Source: Kribbella sp. VKM Ac-2569 (GTDB lineage: Bacteria > Actinomycetota > Actinomycetes > Propionibacteriales > Kribbellaceae). Taken from it: a stretch of 64,000 nucleotides of DNA. The translations under genes were made by a program, and so were the position numbers. Positions 1 through 9,006 of this stretch are shown in pieces (the first letter of the stretch is position 1; each line of letters opens with the position of its first letter). Below the pieces are notes generated by a model. The model did not search any database and was not told where the DNA came from. It saw nothing but the letters and a program-made list of their open reading frames with translations. The stretch lies in contig NZ_SGXJ01000001.1 in assembly GCF_004216905.1 (NCBI RefSeq), forward strand, positions 1,922,001-1,986,000. Reading direction: 5' to 3'.

Positions 1-1
1 C

Positions 2-1345
2 CCGGCAGCGGGCGAGTTCGCCGTCGAACTCTCGTACGAACCGGCTGTCACCACGACCACGACGACCGTGGCGGGGCGGCTGCGCGCCGGGCGGGACCTG
101 GATTGGACCGGCTATTCCGTCGTACTCGCGAACCCCGAAGGCCGGCCGCCGTTCCGGACCGCGAACATCGCGCTCAACCGGGTCGGTGCGTTCGCGACCG
201 AGGTCGACGTGGACGAGCGCCGTACGTCGCGATTCACCGTCGAGCTGATCGACCCGGCCGGCGCGCCGCAGAAGCTGGTCCCGAACACATTGTCGATCAC
301 CCACCGGACCGAGACGTTCGGCGGTGCGCGGCTCGCGCATTCGCTCGGAATCCAGCTGGCCGACAAGACGTTCTCACCGCTGCTGCGCAAGGGCGCCGGG
401 GTGCCGACGACGGCCCACGGGAAGTTCCGTACGTCGTACACGCTGCTCCGGCGCGACGACGAGGCGATGATCCGGATCCCTGTTGTGCAAGGAGAACGGG
501 TACGCGCGAACCGGAACCGGCCGGTCGGGCTGTTGACGATCAAGCCGGTCGACCTGCGAATGGATCTGCCGGTCGGGACCGAGGTCGAGGTCACGTTCGA
601 GGTGGACGCGTCGAACCTGGTGACGGTGGTCGCCGACGTACCGCTGATCGGGGCGCAGTTCGAGGCCGAGATCGACCTCGGGTCGGTGCGGACGCCGTCG
701 GCCGACGTACTGACGCAGCAACTGGCGGAGGCCGAGGACCGGTACGACGTGTTGCAGCGGTCGGCGGATCTGCCGGATGTTGACGAGCGGTTGCGACGGC
801 TGGAGGCGGAGGGCACGTTGCCGACCGTTCGGGAGCAGGTACGGGCGTCTGCGACGGATGCCGGTGCGGCGGCGACGGCCGAGGACCGACTGCGGGACTT
901 CCAGGCGGAGCTGGACGATATCGACGATCTGGCTGCGTTGCCGCGTCGTACTCGGGGGTTGCTCGATCTGCTGGCGGAGGCTGGTGAGTTGGTTCAGCAG
1001 GCGGGTGCGGTACGGGATGAGCAGGAGCTGACCGCGCTGCGGGAGGCGGCACAGCAGGCGATCGACGACCGCGATCTGAAGGCGATCGACGCGGCGACGG
1101 AGCGGACCGAGATCTTCATGGCGCGGCTCTACCGGAGGCAGCCGGGGTGGTACGAGGCTGTGTACTGGGAGGTCGTCCGGTCGCCTGGGATGCTGCCGCC
1201 GACTGCTGAGGCGGACCGGCTGGTTGCGGAGGGCCGGGATGCGATCAATCGGCGCGACGAGCGGTCGCTGGAACATGTCGTACAGCAGATGATCCGGCTG
1301 CTTCCGCGTGACGAGCGGGAGATCATCATCGGGCTCACGCAATGA
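2..1345 (+). CDS. Hsp70-family protein, C-terminal part (5' end outside window)
   Basis: The reading frame is open from base 2, so the gene begins before the window; 447 residues are visible. Residues about 105-215 match the beta-sandwich substrate-binding domain of Hsp70/DnaK, with the segments FSPLLRKGAGVPTT, IPVVQGERVRANRNRPVG and EVEVTFEVDASN corresponding to the conserved LIxRNTTIPT, xVxQGER and PxIxVTFDxDxNG blocks. The first 100 or so visible residues are a beta-rich stretch absent from ordinary DnaK at this place. The last 200 residues are charged and helical, like an Hsp70 lid but longer. The ATPase domain is presumably upstream. The stop overlaps the next start (ATGA), so the two genes are probably translationally coupled. 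A chaperone role is inferred from family; the client is unknown. Confidence 0.75.
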   Translation, partial: PAAGEFAVELSYEPAVTTTTTTVAGRLRAGRDLDWTGYSVVLANPEGRPPFRTANIALNRVGAFATEVDVDERRTSRFTVELIDPAGAPQKLVPNTLSITHRTETFGGARLAHSLGIQLADKTFSPLLRKGAGVPTTAHGKFRTSYTLLRRDDEAMIRIPVVQGERVRANRNRPVGLLTIKPVDLRMDLPVGTEVEVTFEVDASNLVTVVADVPLIGAQFEAEIDLGSVRTPSADVLTQQLAEAEDRYDVLQRSADLPDVDERLRRLEAEGTLPTVREQVRASATDAGAAATAEDRLRDFQAELDDIDDLAALPRRTRGLLDLLAEAGELVQQAGAVRDEQELTALREAAQQAIDDRDLKAIDAATERTEIFMARLYRRQPGWYEAVYWEVVRSPGMLPPTAEADRLVAEGRDAINRRDERSLEHVVQQMIRLLPRDEREIIIGLTQ

Positions 1346-2259
1346 CCGCGTTCCGCCAGCAGGTAGCCCTGGCCCGAGCGGCCGACCTTGCCCGCCACGG
1401 GGACCTGCGCGGCGCCGCCACCTTGCTCACCGACCTTGAAGACCCGTCGGTCGAGGTGCTCGACCTACTGGCCCGAGTCCGAGCCCAGCAAAAGAGATGG
1501 GCCGAGGCCGACGCTCTCTGGGCGGAGGTGGAGAAGGCTGGAGCAGGTGGGTTGGTGGCTGGGGCCGTGGCGGGGCGGCGGGTGGTTGCGGGTATTCGCG
1601 GGCATCGGCGGGCGTCGCGGCCTGTTCTTCCGGTTGTCGTGGCGGTGGTGCTGGTGGGTGCGGTGGTTGCTGGAGGCGCGGTTGCGTTGGGTGGTCGTGC
1701 TGATGAGCCTGTGGCGCAACCGACTCAGGTGCAGACGACGCCGGCTCCTACGCCGAGTGTCGACACCGGTGCCGAGGAGCGGGCGGCTGCGTTGGCTCGG
1801 CGGTTGGCGGCGTTGGAGGCGCAGCGCCGGGCCGAAGCAGCTGCAACCGCAGGCGAGCTGGATGTGATCGCGCGGCGCGTTGCGGGTGCAGGTGTGCTGG
1901 TGCAGCGCGAGAAAGGCGCGGTGCGCGTCGTATTCACAGAGGGGGTCTTCGCAGCCGGCACCGACCTCAGTACATCCGGCGAGCGCGCACTCGACGTACT
2001 CGGAAAACGGCTCCCCGGGGTCAAGGCAACGATCACCGTGACCGGCTACTCGGTCGTCGTACCAGGCGGAACCAACTCCGGCGGCTCACGCACCGCACTC
2101 CTACGAGCCCGCGTCGCGACCCAGCAGCTCAGCACCGCGTCCGGTCTCCCGTTGACCGCGTTCACGATGCAGTCCGGCGACCAGGCACACCCGCCGTACC
2201 GCACCGACGCCCAGAACCGCACCGTCACGGTCACGTTGACGCCGGGTGCCACGCCCTAG
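1342..2259 (+). CDS. Membrane protein with TPR-like N-terminus and OmpA-like C-terminus
   Basis: A 305-residue protein. Residues 1-70 form Ala/Leu-rich helices that look like one or two TPR units. There is one hydrophobic helix at about 95-118, then a Pro/Thr linker, a charged coiled region (about 140-175), and a C-terminal region (about 185-300) with the alternating pattern of an OmpA/MotB peptidoglycan-associated domain, including FTEGVFAAGTDLSTSGERAL and ITVTGYS. This predicts a cytoplasmic N-terminus and an extracytoplasmic wall-facing domain. Its start overlaps the stop of the Hsp70-like gene by 4 bp, so the pair probably works together. No specific named family is recognised. Confidence 0.6.
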   Translation: MTAFRQQVALARAADLARHGDLRGAATLLTDLEDPSVEVLDLLARVRAQQKRWAEADALWAEVEKAGAGGLVAGAVAGRRVVAGIRGHRRASRPVLPVVVAVVLVGAVVAGGAVALGGRADEPVAQPTQVQTTPAPTPSVDTGAEERAAALARRLAALEAQRRAEAAATAGELDVIARRVAGAGVLVQREKGAVRVVFTEGVFAAGTDLSTSGERALDVLGKRLPGVKATITVTGYSVVVPGGTNSGGSRTALLRARVATQQLSTASGLPLTAFTMQSGDQAHPPYRTDAQNRTVTVTLTPGATP

Positions 2260-2264
2260 ATGCC

Positions 2265-2768
2265 ATGATGACGGGCATGGAGCTGAAGATGTCGGCGTCG
2301 TACGACGCCACCCCCGAGGAAGTGTTCGCGATCGTGACGGACACCGCCTTCCGCGAGCAGGCCTGCGAGAAGACCAAGGCGCTGTCGTACGACGTCACGG
2401 TCAGCACGTCAGGTACCGACACGGTCGTCCGGGTCTCCCGCCAGATGGAGTCCACCGACATCCCCGACATGGCGCGGAAGTTTGTCGGCGACACCCTGAC
2501 CGTCGTGCAGACCGAGACCTGGCACGCCGCCGCGGCCGACGGTACGCGGACCGCAGACGTGTCCGGCGAGATCGCCAACACTCCGGTGACCCTGAAGGGC
2601 ACCGCCCGGATCGCCCAGGACGGTGCTCAGACCGTCCAGGCCATTGACCTCGACGTCAAGGTCGCCGTACCCCTGATCGGCAAGAAGCTGGAGCCGTTCG
2701 TCGTAGACGCCATCCGCTCGGGCCTCCAAAAAGAACACGACCTCGGCCACGACTGGTCCGGCAAGTAA
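2265..2768 (+). CDS. DUF2505-like protein
   Basis: A 167-residue protein with ligand-binding (START/SRPBCC-like) organisation: an opening strand and helix (YDATPEEVFAIVTDTAFREQ), then antiparallel strands, then a long C-terminal helix ending EHDLGHDWSGK. This resembles the actinobacterial DUF2505 family, whose function is unknown. Three in-frame ATGs (2265, 2268, 2277) lie within 13 bp; none has a strong Shine-Dalgarno sequence, and MELKMSASYDATPEE from 2277 is the more natural start. It follows the previous gene by 5 bp and may be co-transcribed with it. Confidence 0.7.
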   Translation: MMTGMELKMSASYDATPEEVFAIVTDTAFREQACEKTKALSYDVTVSTSGTDTVVRVSRQMESTDIPDMARKFVGDTLTVVQTETWHAAAADGTRTADVSGEIANTPVTLKGTARIAQDGAQTVQAIDLDVKVAVPLIGKKLEPFVVDAIRSGLQKEHDLGHDWSGK

Positions 2769-2864
2769 CCTCGCCCATCCTCGTCCAGGCCGTGTCGTTG
2801 CGCTGACTGCGTCGCCTCCGGTGGCAACCTGAGAAGAAGTGTTGCACCGGAGGTGACCCGTCTG

Positions 2865-3074
2865 ATGCGAAGTTCCCTGCGAAAGAAGCACGATCGGACC
2901 CTGTCGACGACCGACACGGCCCAGTACTGCGCTTTCTGCGCCACCGTGATGCCCTTCGAACGCATCGAACCCTCGGACTACCTGGTCGACGAGCCCGACG
3001 AGTGGATCTGCGTCAAATGCGGCTCCGCCCTCCTGGTAGACCCACCCACCCAACAACTCCACCAATCCGCCTAA
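2865..3074 (+). CDS. Small zinc-ribbon protein
   Basis: A 69-residue protein with two CxxC pairs (CAFC and CVKC, about 32 residues apart), the layout of a single zinc ribbon. The N-terminus is basic (RSSLRKKH) and the middle acidic (SDYLVDEPDEW). The start at 2865 is chosen because a perfect Shine-Dalgarno element GGAGGTGA at 2849-2856 lies 8 bp upstream; the in-frame GTG at 2853 falls inside that element. Its role is unknown; small proteins of this type may bind nucleic acid or a protein partner. It is followed by an intergenic hairpin repeat. Confidence 0.65.
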   Translation: MRSSLRKKHDRTLSTTDTAQYCAFCATVMPFERIEPSDYLVDEPDEWICVKCGSALLVDPPTQQLHQSA

Positions 3075-3089
3075 GTGTGAAGAAGCCCC

Positions 3090-3119
3090 GGGGACTGGGG
3101 ACAGGCTATTTCCTGTCCC
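3090..3119. repeat. Intergenic hairpin repeat, copy 1
   Basis: A 16-base block GGGGACTGGGGACAGG is followed by a 6-nt loop CTATTT and CCTGTCCC, giving a perfect 8-bp stem (3098-3105 with 3112-3119). Near-identical elements occur at 19994-20025 and, degenerate, at 40712-40733. It lies between two converging genes, so it could serve as a two-way transcription terminator, although there is no U-tract. Confidence 0.7.
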
Positions 3120-3156
3120 ACGACCCCAGCGGCTATCCCCAGTTCCCGACGCGTCC

Positions 3157-3837
3157 TCACAGCCGCTGGGTGTGGGTGTCGGCGGTGGTGAGGTTTTTGC
3201 GCATGGTTTCGCGTACTTCGGGGGGCCAGGGGCCGGTGTTGGTGAGGGGGATTTCGGTCATGAAGCGGCGTTCGGGCTCGGGGATGGTGGTTACCACGAG
3301 ATGCGGATCGTCGACGACTGCCGCGTAGAGCCTCGGGCCGTCGGCGCCGAAGAGGTCCGCGGCGACCAGGCGGCCGTCCGCGTTGCGCATGATGTTGTCC
3401 GGGTTGTCGTCCAGCTTCGGCGCGAACCACGGCGACTCCCGGAGCCCTCGCTCTTGCACCCGCCGTACGACATCCGCAAGCTCCGCGACCTCCGGCTCCC
3501 GTGCGGCCAGCGCCCGGTGGAACTCAGCCGCCTCGTCCGCATCGACCGGTTCGAGCCACTCCATGATCTGCAGGTCCCCGCCACCCACCAGCCGACGATG
3601 CGCGAACAGCCGCGGTACCTGACGGGTGTGCGCCGCCTCCCGATACAACGCCACCGTGTACGGCGCAGTCGGATCGAACGGACTGATCCGCGCAGCCGCG
3701 CGACCATCCGGAGCCCGCAACGCAATCGCCCAGTCCCCCGCCCCACAAGGAGTCCACCCGGCGTCCCGCAGTGCCCGCTCCGTGTCCCGGTGGTCGGCTT
3801 CACGCCCCAGCAACCTGAGTGCCTCGTCGGGTGTCAC
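3157..3837 (-). CDS. Kinase-fold protein, small and probably degenerate
   Basis: About 226 residues. Residues 130-160 carry a kinase-like C-lobe signature: LDDNPDNIM in place of HxDxxxxN and DLFG in place of DFG. The N-lobe is short, with AARISPFD where the ATP-anchoring lysine would be expected, suggesting weak or lost phosphotransfer. The frame stays open upstream into the lipase gene, but that part is low-complexity Arg/Pro/His shadow. The family-like sequence begins at the GTG at 3837, which has no Shine-Dalgarno sequence; TATCCT just upstream could serve as a -10 for a leaderless transcript. Function is not known. Confidence 0.5.
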   Translation of the reverse strand: MTPDEALRLLGREADHRDTERALRDAGWTPCGAGDWAIALRAPDGRAAARISPFDPTAPYTVALYREAAHTRQVPRLFAHRRLVGGGDLQIMEWLEPVDADEAAEFHRALAAREPEVAELADVVRRVQERGLRESPWFAPKLDDNPDNIMRNADGRLVAADLFGADGPRLYAAVVDDPHLVVTTIPEPERRFMTEIPLTNTGPWPPEVRETMRKNLTTADTHTQRL

Positions 3838-3884
3838 GTTGGCGAGGATAGGCAACCGCGTGTGTCGCCGCCTCCGAATAAGAT

Positions 3885-4766
3885 CTACAGCGGCGGGCCG
3901 AAGGCGCAGGTCACCCGGGTTGCACGCGTGGGGTCGAGAGCGTTGACCACCAGTTGGGCGACGGTCGGGTCGAAGGCGAGGCCGACGTGGCCGACCGGAT
4001 CCAGCGGGCAGGTTTCCTGGACGTACTCGTTCGTCACGCCGGGCTCGCGGATGAACGAGGTCTCGTGCGGTGTCACCAGGGCGTCGAAGCGGGAGGCGAT
4101 CACGGTGTACCTCACGCCTGGCTGCGCGATCGGGCCCGCGGTCACCTTTGCGACGGCCGATCCGCCGACGATGAGCTCGTCGCACGCCGGGCAGCCGAAC
4201 TGCCGCAGAACCTGGTCGACGAGCGGGCTGAGGCCGAGGTAGTCACCGACGCTGACCAGCCCGCCGAACGTCGTACCGTGCGTCGGCGGCGCCAGTGCGA
4301 TCACCTTGCCGACCTGGTCGGCGTACCCGAGGACCTTCGGTCCGTAGATGGACTGGAATCCACCCTCGGAGTGCCCCACGATGTCGACCTTCGCCGCGCC
4401 GGTCGCCTGGCGGACTCGCTGGACGAATGACGCGATCTCCGCGGACGATTGCGCGATCGAGACCGTGCCGCCGACCGGGATCGCCGGGGTTGCCTGGCCG
4501 TAGGTGAGGGTGAAGGCGCAGTAGCCCTTCGCGGCCAGGAACGGGCCGAGGTACGAGTAGTTGCCGGGGCCGTTGCCGCCGAGGCCGTGCAGCAGGACGA
4601 GCGGATTCGGATGCGCGGCCGACGGTTTGCACGTCCAGTCGTCGAACCCCGACGACACCGCACCAGCCGTGGTCGCGGTGGCAGTCGCGGTGCCGGAGGT
4701 GACGGCTCCGGTCAGGAGGACGGCGGCGAGCAGGCCGGCGGCGGTTCGGCGGAGGCGGTAGCGCAT
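3885..4766 (-). CDS. Secreted lipase/esterase, alpha/beta hydrolase (class 2 lipase-like)
   Basis: A 293-residue exported protein. An N-terminal signal peptide (about residues 1-32, MRYRLRRT then a long hydrophobic stretch rich in Ala and Thr) is followed by an alpha/beta-hydrolase domain. The oxyanion motif LLHGLGGNGPGNY and the nucleophile elbow GHSEGG are both visible, with Ser of GHSEG as nucleophile; VGHVGLAF near the C-terminus probably supplies the catalytic His. Several Cys pairs suggest extracellular disulfides. The likely reaction is hydrolysis of acylglycerols or short esters. It diverges from a TetR gene, and two inverted repeats lie between them, so it is a likely target of that regulator. 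Confidence 0.85.
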   Translation of the reverse strand: MRYRLRRTAAGLLAAVLLTGAVTSGTATATATTAGAVSSGFDDWTCKPSAAHPNPLVLLHGLGGNGPGNYSYLGPFLAAKGYCAFTLTYGQATPAIPVGGTVSIAQSSAEIASFVQRVRQATGAAKVDIVGHSEGGFQSIYGPKVLGYADQVGKVIALAPPTHGTTFGGLVSVGDYLGLSPLVDQVLRQFGCPACDELIVGGSAVAKVTAGPIAQPGVRYTVIASRFDALVTPHETSFIREPGVTNEYVQETCPLDPVGHVGLAFDPTVAQLVVNALDPTRATRVTCAFGPPL

Positions 4767-4793
4767 GACAACTCCCCGTGACAGTATCGATGA

Positions 4794-4809
4794 GTGATCA
4801 GTAGATCAC
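4794..4809. promoter_or_regulatory. Short inverted repeat near the lipase promoter
   Basis: GTGATC-AGTA-GATCAC is a perfect 6-bp inverted repeat with a 4-bp spacer, 28 bp upstream of the lipase start. It sits where promoter or operator elements would be expected. The protein that would bind it is not known. Confidence 0.4.
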
Positions 4810-4831
4810 GGGTAGTGGAGCATGTCGGCAG

Positions 4832-4859
4832 GTTATAAACAAGAGCTCGTGTTCATAAC
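4832..4859. promoter_or_regulatory. 28-bp palindrome, likely TetR operator
   Basis: An inverted repeat with half-site GTTATaAACAaGAG matches its partner at 12 of 14 positions around the centre GAGCTC. It lies between the divergent lipase (start 4766) and TetR (start 4906) genes. This is the size and symmetry expected of a TetR-family operator, and it could control both genes. Confidence 0.6.
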
Positions 4860-4905
4860 AAGACCTGTCGGTTACGGATCCGCCACTCGGGGTAGTGTCC
4901 AGCGC

Positions 4906-5538
4906 ATGAGTCGCACGATACGGGGACTGGACGCCGGGCAACGCCGGGCCGAACGACGCGAGCAGTTGCTGGACGCGGCGCTGAAGCTGTTCGCCGACAA
5001 CGGATATCTCGGTACGTCGATCGAGCAGATCTGCAGTACGGCGTACATCGGGACGAAGAGTTTCTACGAGCTGTTCACCAGCCGCGAGGAGTGCTATCTG
5101 GCGCTGCTCCGGCGGACCTCCGAACGCCTCGAGGAGCGCATGGAAGGCGCCGCCGCGCAGGCGACCGGCAACGAGCGGCAGGAGGCGCCGCGGCTGCTCG
5201 CGATCTTCGTGCATGCACTGGTCGACGATCCGCGGATCACCAAGGTCACGTTCGGCATGGCGTCCGGCATCTCGGAAGCGGTCGAACGGCAGCGCCGTAC
5301 CAACCGGCGGTGGGCGGCCGGTTTCCTCATCCAGCTCTGGGACCGGTACGACGGACCGCAGCCCGAGGAGCAACGCACGGCACGGCACAGCGTGGCGATC
5401 GGGCTGATCGGCGGCATGTTCGACCTGGTCTCCGACTGGCTGCTGGACGCGGATCTCACCGCTCCGCCGCAGGTCGAGGCGCTGATCGACGACCTGACCA
5501 CCTTCTACATCACGGTACGCCGGGGCCTCGCGACCTGA
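4906..5538 (+). CDS. TetR/AcrR-family transcriptional regulator
   Basis: A 210-residue repressor-type protein. The N-terminal helix-turn-helix domain covers about residues 10-60 (REQLLDAALKLFADNGYLGTS, then IGTKSFYELFTSREEC, the recognition-helix region). The rest is an all-helical ligand-binding and dimerisation domain. The start at 4906 is preferred over the earlier in-frame ATG at 4822 because the homologous sequence begins there; the earlier start would run through the operator. TAGTGT at 4893-4898 could be a -10 for a leaderless transcript. It probably controls itself and the divergent lipase. The inducer is unknown. Confidence 0.85.
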   Translation: MSRTIRGLDAGQRRAERREQLLDAALKLFADNGYLGTSIEQICSTAYIGTKSFYELFTSREECYLALLRRTSERLEERMEGAAAQATGNERQEAPRLLAIFVHALVDDPRITKVTFGMASGISEAVERQRRTNRRWAAGFLIQLWDRYDGPQPEEQRTARHSVAIGLIGGMFDLVSDWLLDADLTAPPQVEALIDDLTTFYITVRRGLAT

Positions 5539-5541
5539 ACC

Positions 5542-6594
5542 TCAATCGAAGACGAGCGTGCGAAGGGCGACATGTCCTTCCTCGTCGATGACGTAGTGGG
5601 CGTGGCCCTCGTCGTCGACCGCGACGCCCTCGACCCGGCGTACATCGCCGAAGTGGTGGATCACCTTGCTACCAACAACCCCGCCGGCCTCGGGCGGTAG
5701 TTCGAAGCGGATGTGTTCGGAGTCCGCGAGAGCACCTTCCGGGTGGTCCGCGAGTACCGTGGCCGACTTGCCCGACGCATCAAGGTCGCCCACAACAGCG
5801 TCGAACACGTCGCCGCCCCTCGTATCGAGCGCCCGCAGCCCCACCGGCGCCTCCACGCTGCCTGCATCGCCAAGGATCCAGACGTTGCCACAACGCGGTA
5901 CGGCGTCCGGATCGTCGAACAGCTCGCCGACGTTCTCGAGCTCCACCAGCACCGGATGCCCGTCGGCAGTCACCGGGTACCGCAGCCCCAGCAAAAGGTT
6001 GCCGTTGGCACGGAACTCGGCCGCCTCGACGTTGATCGGGTGATCAGCCGGGCGAATCGTCCCGTCCCAGCTCTTGGCCTTCAACTGTCCACGAGCGATC
6101 GTCGCCTCGACGTATGTCTGCCGTCCGAGCCGCCCGACAGGCAGCAGGTCGACGTCCGCGAGCGCGTCGTTCACCGCCCGATGCAAACCGAACCGGAACC
6201 GCACGATCTCCATCGAGACGGACTCGTCGCCGGCGATCGACTGCTCCGCGACCCGGGCGATCCAGGACCGCTTGGCCGACAGCGGCCCCGCCTTCTTCCC
6301 GAACTGCGAACCGAGCAGGTACACGTACCCGTCGCGCGCAGCGCACGCCTCGGCATCCTCGGTCTTACCCGCGCTCAGGCCTGCGTCGGCGTGGATCCGC
6401 CGGGCCGACCAGCCCTCGTCGAGTGCCGCTCCGGCGTCGTGCACGAGCAACGCGAGCGCGTCCTCCGCGGTCGTCTCGTCCAGGACGGTGACGAATGCCC
6501 GGTCCCATCCGTGCCGCGCCAGGACGTCAGGCGTGAAGACGCGGCACAGATCGGAGGCTTCGTTCGGCTCGAGGTGCAGATCAGTCGCATGCAT
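5542..6594 (-). CDS. Unrecognised protein, probably beta-propeller (possibly DUF3616-like)
   Basis: About 350 residues. It contains repeated short strand-turn segments such as GYVYLLGSQF, GNLLLGLRYPV, NVWILGD, and VEGVAVDDEGHAHYVIDEEG near the end, a pattern typical of propellers that report or bind rather than carry one catalytic motif. No signal peptide or membrane helix is seen, so it should be cytoplasmic. The frame is open upstream into pruA, but the ATG at 6594 (MHATDLHLEP) fits best. It follows pruA by 65 bp on the same strand and might be co-transcribed. The DUF3616 suggestion is weak. Confidence 0.5.
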   Translation of the reverse strand: MHATDLHLEPNEASDLCRVFTPDVLARHGWDRAFVTVLDETTAEDALALLVHDAGAALDEGWSARRIHADAGLSAGKTEDAEACAARDGYVYLLGSQFGKKAGPLSAKRSWIARVAEQSIAGDESVSMEIVRFRFGLHRAVNDALADVDLLPVGRLGRQTYVEATIARGQLKAKSWDGTIRPADHPINVEAAEFRANGNLLLGLRYPVTADGHPVLVELENVGELFDDPDAVPRCGNVWILGDAGSVEAPVGLRALDTRGGDVFDAVVGDLDASGKSATVLADHPEGALADSEHIRFELPPEAGGVVGSKVIHHFGDVRRVEGVAVDDEGHAHYVIDEEGHVALRTLVFD

Positions 6595-6659
6595 ACCCGG
6601 GGAACGACGGGCCCGGCGGAAGTGCTCCCACCGGCCGCCGATTCCCGGGTAATCCCCGA

Positions 6660-8288
<1,629 letters not shown>

Positions 8289-8388
8289 CGTGCAAGCTCC
8301 TCTACTGGGTGGGGGCCGGTGTGGGTGGGCGGCCTTGCCCGTTGATGACACAAGCATGGTGCCATGACTCACCACGGGAAACGAACCT

Positions 8389-8412
8389 GACCACAAAACC
8401 GACCACAAGACC
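8389..8412. repeat. Tandem 12-bp direct repeat upstream of pruA
   Basis: GACCACAAAACC is followed directly by GACCACAAGACC. On the pruA sense strand this reads TTGTGGTC-n4-TTGTGGTC, about 100 bp before the start codon. It may be an activator or repressor site; it just touches the stop codon of the upstream tetR gene. Confidence 0.45.
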
Positions 8413-8957
8413 TACTGGTCCGGTCGAAAAGCACCCACTCCACGCCGCACTATTCGCAGCATACGTTCCACTCGAGCCGGCTCCGCAGCAGCCATTCCGG
8501 CGGCGATCTGCAGCAGGTCGATCGGGTCGACGTCCGCCCTCAGCAACCCCGCCCGCTGCGCCCGATCGACGAGCCGGCCGACCGTCTCGGACATCGCCGC
8601 ATGCCACTCCTCGTGCAAGCCGGACCGCCGCGCCGACGGCTCGAGACTGCGGGCCAGATCGCCCTTCTCCGTCACATGGCGGACGAACGCGTCCAACCAG
8701 TCAAACAGCCCGTCGAGCGGGTCATCCGCCTCGGGGACCTCGCACAGCTCCGCGACTTCCTCCGCATACACGGCGACGATCAGGTCGTCCCGGGTCGGGA
8801 AGTGCCGGTACAGCGTCGCGTTGCCGATCCGGGCGCGCCGCGCGATCTCGTCCAGCGGCGCCTGGGTGCCGAACTCGGCGAACACCGCCCGTGCGGTGCC
8901 GATCAGCTGGTCGCGGTTCCGCCGGGCATCGGCCCGTAGCGGCTTAAGTGGGGACAT
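8412..8957 (-). CDS. TetR-family transcriptional regulator
   Basis: A 181-residue regulator with an N-terminal helix-turn-helix (RDQLIGTARAVFAEFGTQAP, then RARIGNATLYRHFPTRDDLI) and a C-terminal helical effector domain of the common actinobacterial SbtR-like type. It diverges from a SnoaL-like gene, with a repeated 17-bp element covering its own start and the partner's leader, so it probably controls both. TAGTGT on the minus strand just upstream of the ATG could be a -10 of a leaderless transcript. It lies 123 bp upstream of pruA but there is no evidence that it controls pruA. Confidence 0.85.
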   Translation of the reverse strand: MSPLKPLRADARRNRDQLIGTARAVFAEFGTQAPLDEIARRARIGNATLYRHFPTRDDLIVAVYAEEVAELCEVPEADDPLDGLFDWLDAFVRHVTEKGDLARSLEPSARRSGLHEEWHAAMSETVGRLVDRAQRAGLLRADVDPIDLLQIAAGMAAAEPARVERMLRIVRRGVGAFRPDQ

Positions 8958-8997
8958 CCCTGGTTACACTAGCACTAATCGGGGACTTCCCCAGTTA
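8950..8997. promoter_or_regulatory. Paired 17-bp direct repeats between tetR and SnoaL-like gene
   Basis: GGGGACATCCCTGGTTA (8950-8966) and GGGGACTTCCCCAGTTA (8981-8997) match at 14 of 17 positions and are spaced 31 bp, about three helical turns. The first covers the tetR start codon; the second ends at the SnoaL-like ribosome binding site. They are candidate operators. Confidence 0.5.
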
Positions 8998-9006
8998 GGA
9001 GCAACG

